Notes under the pieces: generated by a model
Told to the model about the DNA's origin: nothing
The model's input: only the letters and a program-made list of their open reading frames with translations
Databases searched by the model: none
Part shown: positions 61,672 to 64,000 of the stretch, one piece after another
Numbering within the stretch: the first letter of the stretch is position 1
How the letters are laid out: every line of letters starts with the position of its first letter
Origin: Closterium sp. NIES-65
Lineage: Eukaryota; Streptophyta; Zygnematophyceae; Desmidiales; Closteriaceae
DNA length: 64,000 bases
Reading direction: 5' to 3'
Assembly (NCBI GenBank): GCA_948144175.1
Contig: CANXME010002317.1
Span: 1,116,001-1,180,000, forward strand
Translations under genes and position numbers: made by a program

Positions 61672-62525
61672 GACAGCAGTAGACTAGCAGCGCGAACACT
61701 AGGGTAAGGGCAGTGCAGTGACAGAGGCGCTGCTCTTATCGGACAGGGCGGCTCTGGCGGCTCGGCGGTGCGGGCGGCTCGGCTGCAGGGCGACTCGGAG
61801 GCTTGGCTGATGGGCGGCTCGGCGGCTCGGCTGCTGGGCGGCTTGGCGGCTCGGTGGCTCAGCTGCTCGGCTGCTGGGCGGCTCGGCGGCTCGGCTCCTG
61901 GGCGGCTCGGCGGCTCGGCTGCTCGGCTGCTGGGCGGCTCGGCGGCTCGGTTGCTGGGCGGCTCGGCGGCGCGGCGGCTCGGCTGCTGGGCGGCTCGGCG
62001 GCGGCGGGTCCAAACTCAGGGACGACGGTGGGGCCGGGAGGAGGCCGTAGAAGGCGGCTCGAGGGGCCAGGTGGAGCGGCGGCGAGGCCAGGTGGAGCGG
62101 CGGCGGGGCCGGGTGAGGCGGCGTCGGGGCCGGGAAGGGTGGCGCCGGGGCCGCAGGAGTAGGCGCCGGGGCTGTTAGTGGAGGGCGGCGACGGGGCCGC
62201 TGAAGGAGGCGGCAGAGCCGCTGAAAGGGCGGCGAAGGAGCCGCTGAAGGAGGCGGCGGAGCCGCTGAAAGGGCGGCGACGGGGCCGCTGTAAGAGGCGG
62301 CGACGGGCCGTAAGGGGAGGGCGGCGACGGGACCGCTGAAGGAGGCGGCGAAGCCGCTGAAAGTGCGGCGACGAGGCCGCAGGTTAAAGGGCGGCGACGG
62401 GCCATAGGGGGAGGGCAGCGACGGGCCGCCGAGGGCGGTACGACGGGGCCGTGAAAGGGGCGGCGCGACGGGGCCGTGAAAGGGGCGGCGCGACGGGGCC
62501 GCAAAGGGGCGGTGCGACGATACCA
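61672..62525 (-). other. Element L leader, two GC-rich repeat blocks
   Basis: GGCGGCTCGGCTGCT-type units at 61750-62005, then GGCGGCGACGGGGCCGCTGAA-type units (about 21-45 bp period) at 62160-62510. It is non-coding by context, and ends at the primer-like site TGGTATCG next to the LTR. Confidence 0.65.
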
Positions 62526-62657
62526 TGAGGAAATGAGAACGAGAATGAAATGAACTATGAAACAGTTGGGTACAAGTACTAACCCTAATTGGGTTGTACC
62601 CCTTATGGGCTACCCCACTATAGCCTACACAAATGCATAAGCTATAATGTTCTGACA
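62526..62657 (-). repeat. 5' LTR of element L (132 bp)
   Basis: On the minus strand it starts TGTCAGAACATT and ends CATTTCCTCA. It contains GGCTATAGTGGGGTA, GGGTACA / TGTACCC and TTAGGGTTAG. Its outer end abuts pre-RT linker sequence of element N at 62657/62658. Confidence 0.8.
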
Positions 62658-64000
62658 AGAACTCCTCCTGCCTGTCCTCAAGGACGTCCGTGCCAAGAGC
62701 ACACTCACCCTCGATGGACAGAGGACAGACAGACTCCGACTCAGCAACAAGACTAGCAGCGAAGTCGAGGCGACAGGCAGCAGCAAAGTCAACAAGCTCA
62801 GACTCTAAGGCAGACGCAGCAGCAGTCTCAAACGACGGGCCAGTGACAACAGTGGCTAGGAGACGAGTGACACTAGGGTGAGGATCACGAACCAGGTCAG
62901 AATCAGGGTCCGAAATGCCAGGCAGAGAAGACGCAGGAGGAGACTGTAGGGGAACACACTATGGAACAGACGAAGGACGAAGTGCCATATGGTGCATGCC
63001 AGGGACAGGAGGCGGACGCTCACGAGGAACAAGACTACCAGTGCGACGCGCGCAAACAGGCGAGGCAGGACGAGACGCAGGCTCACGACGCTCTGTAAGC
63101 GAGTCTGTCTGCTCAGGGTAAGGAGAAGGAGCAGGCAGTGGTGCGCCGGGCTGTAACGGGAGGCCAGTAGAAGTTGGGAGGCTAAGAACCTGGCAAAGCA
63201 CGGAGTCAGGTGGTGGCAGAGACGACGGTGATGGCAGAGCGAAAAAACAGTCGCGACGGTGCAGTGCCACCAGTACCAGTAGCTCTAGCGCCTCCAGCAG
63301 CTCCAGAACCTCCAGCTCCAGCGCCTCCAGCAGCAGCACCTCCAGCTCCAGCGCCTCCAGCAGCTCCAGAACCTCCAGCTCCAGCGCCTCCAACAGCAGC
63401 ACCTCCAGCTCCAGCGCCTCCAGCAGCTCCAGAACCTCCAGCTCTAGCGCCCCCAGCAGTAGCACCTCCAGCTCCAGCGCCTCCAGCAGCTCCAGAACCT
63501 CTAGCTCCAGCGCCTCCTGCAGCAGCACCTCCAGTACCGGCACCTCCAGCCTCAAGGTCCCCCAACCCCAGGGTCGACAGGACCAACGCTAGGGCCTCCA
63601 GTAGCAGCACCCCCAGAACCGGCACCTCCAGCTCCAGGGTCGACAGTACCAGCTCCAGGGCCGCCAACCCCAGTACCTCCAGCTGCAGCACCCCCAGAAC
63701 CGGCACCTCCAGCTCCAGGGTCTCCAACGCCAGGGTCGACAGCACCAGCTACACGGCCTCCAGCCCCAGTACCTCCAGCAGCAGCACCCCCAGAACCGGC
63801 ACCTCCAGCTCCAGGAGCAGTAACAGTCTCGGCAGCTCCAGTACCTCCAGTACGAGCACCTCCAGGACCTGAGACACCAGCACTCCCAGCGCCTCCACGA
63901 CAAGCAGCTCCAGCAGCAGGACTCCTCAGGCGGGAACGCGACGCAAGCCACTCTTTTGAAATGAGACCCAGAGGAACGCCAGCACACTCAGCACCCCCAG
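62658..64000 (-). pseudogene. Element N: copia linker and pre-RT segment, truncated both sides
   Basis: From 64000 downward: QxxREWLASR-type block (about 63960), Gly/Ala/Val linker containing a 63-bp tandem repeat (21-residue unit GAGGAAAGGAGAGGSGAAGGA, about 63280-63530), then the conserved pre-RT segment (PPDSVLCQVLSLPTSTGLP, ERREPASRPASPV) and the LVDFAA...ECALGTDVLEDRQEE stretch. This ends at the LTR of L (62658). The RT is not present on the far side of L, so it has been lost. Confidence 0.7.

Overview
The window is eukaryotic nuclear DNA made almost entirely of nested LTR retrotransposons. I see no host gene, rRNA or tRNA. Most elements belong to several families of Ty1/copia elements with very short LTRs (about 120-150 bp), a glycine-tract Gag, a DSGA-type protease and a Gly/Ala-rich repeat linker between integrase and reverse transcriptase. 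One element is a Ty3/gypsy that also encodes a DNMT3-like cytosine-5 DNA methyltransferase. High GC, initiator-Met-type primer sites (TGGTATCAGAGC and variants), telo-box-like motifs in the LTRs and the methyltransferase-bearing gypsy element suggest a streptophyte green alga (charophyte, perhaps zygnematophyte). That placement is inference, not proof.

Layout (element letters are mine). A (1-3604, minus) is inserted in the gag of B (3605-8160, plus). B is itself split by a 1129-bp GTCGAC-rich solo LTR (6326-7454). An LTR relic and an RNase H scrap follow (8183-8412). C (8938-12240, minus) keeps the 3' half of pol. A plus-strand gypsy scrap lies at 12285-12679. D (minus) occupies 12680-16299 and 24262-27325 and is split by E (16300-24261), the gypsy-methyltransferase element, with a GATG target duplication. 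F and G (27326-29740, minus) are deleted copia remnants; F carries a solo LTR (27725-28099). H (29740-34670, minus) is a different copia family with an 824-bp LTR and a long open Gag-Pol. I (34881-41494, minus) is a decayed copia with a second solo LTR of the same family in the opposite orientation (37898-38236). I and K (43002-48559, plus) both sit inside J (minus, 41495-43001 and 48560-48877). L (minus, 49521-52092 and 59357-62657) is split by M (52093-59356, plus), the best-preserved copia: two 133-bp LTRs with 2 differences, CACCT target duplication, and Gag-Pol open except for one TAG. N (62658-64000, minus) runs off the end.

The most notable content is E. Its order is Gag, three CCHC knuckles, aspartic protease, DNMT3-like methyltransferase, reverse transcriptase, RNase H, integrase. 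The methyltransferase is now split between two overlapping reading frames, and the copy is inserted in a circularly permuted form. Across the copia copies, inactivating stops are mainly TAG at former CAG (Gln) codons, as expected from decay of methylated CHG sites. Nesting gives relative ages: J is older than I and K, L older than M, D older than E, B older than A.
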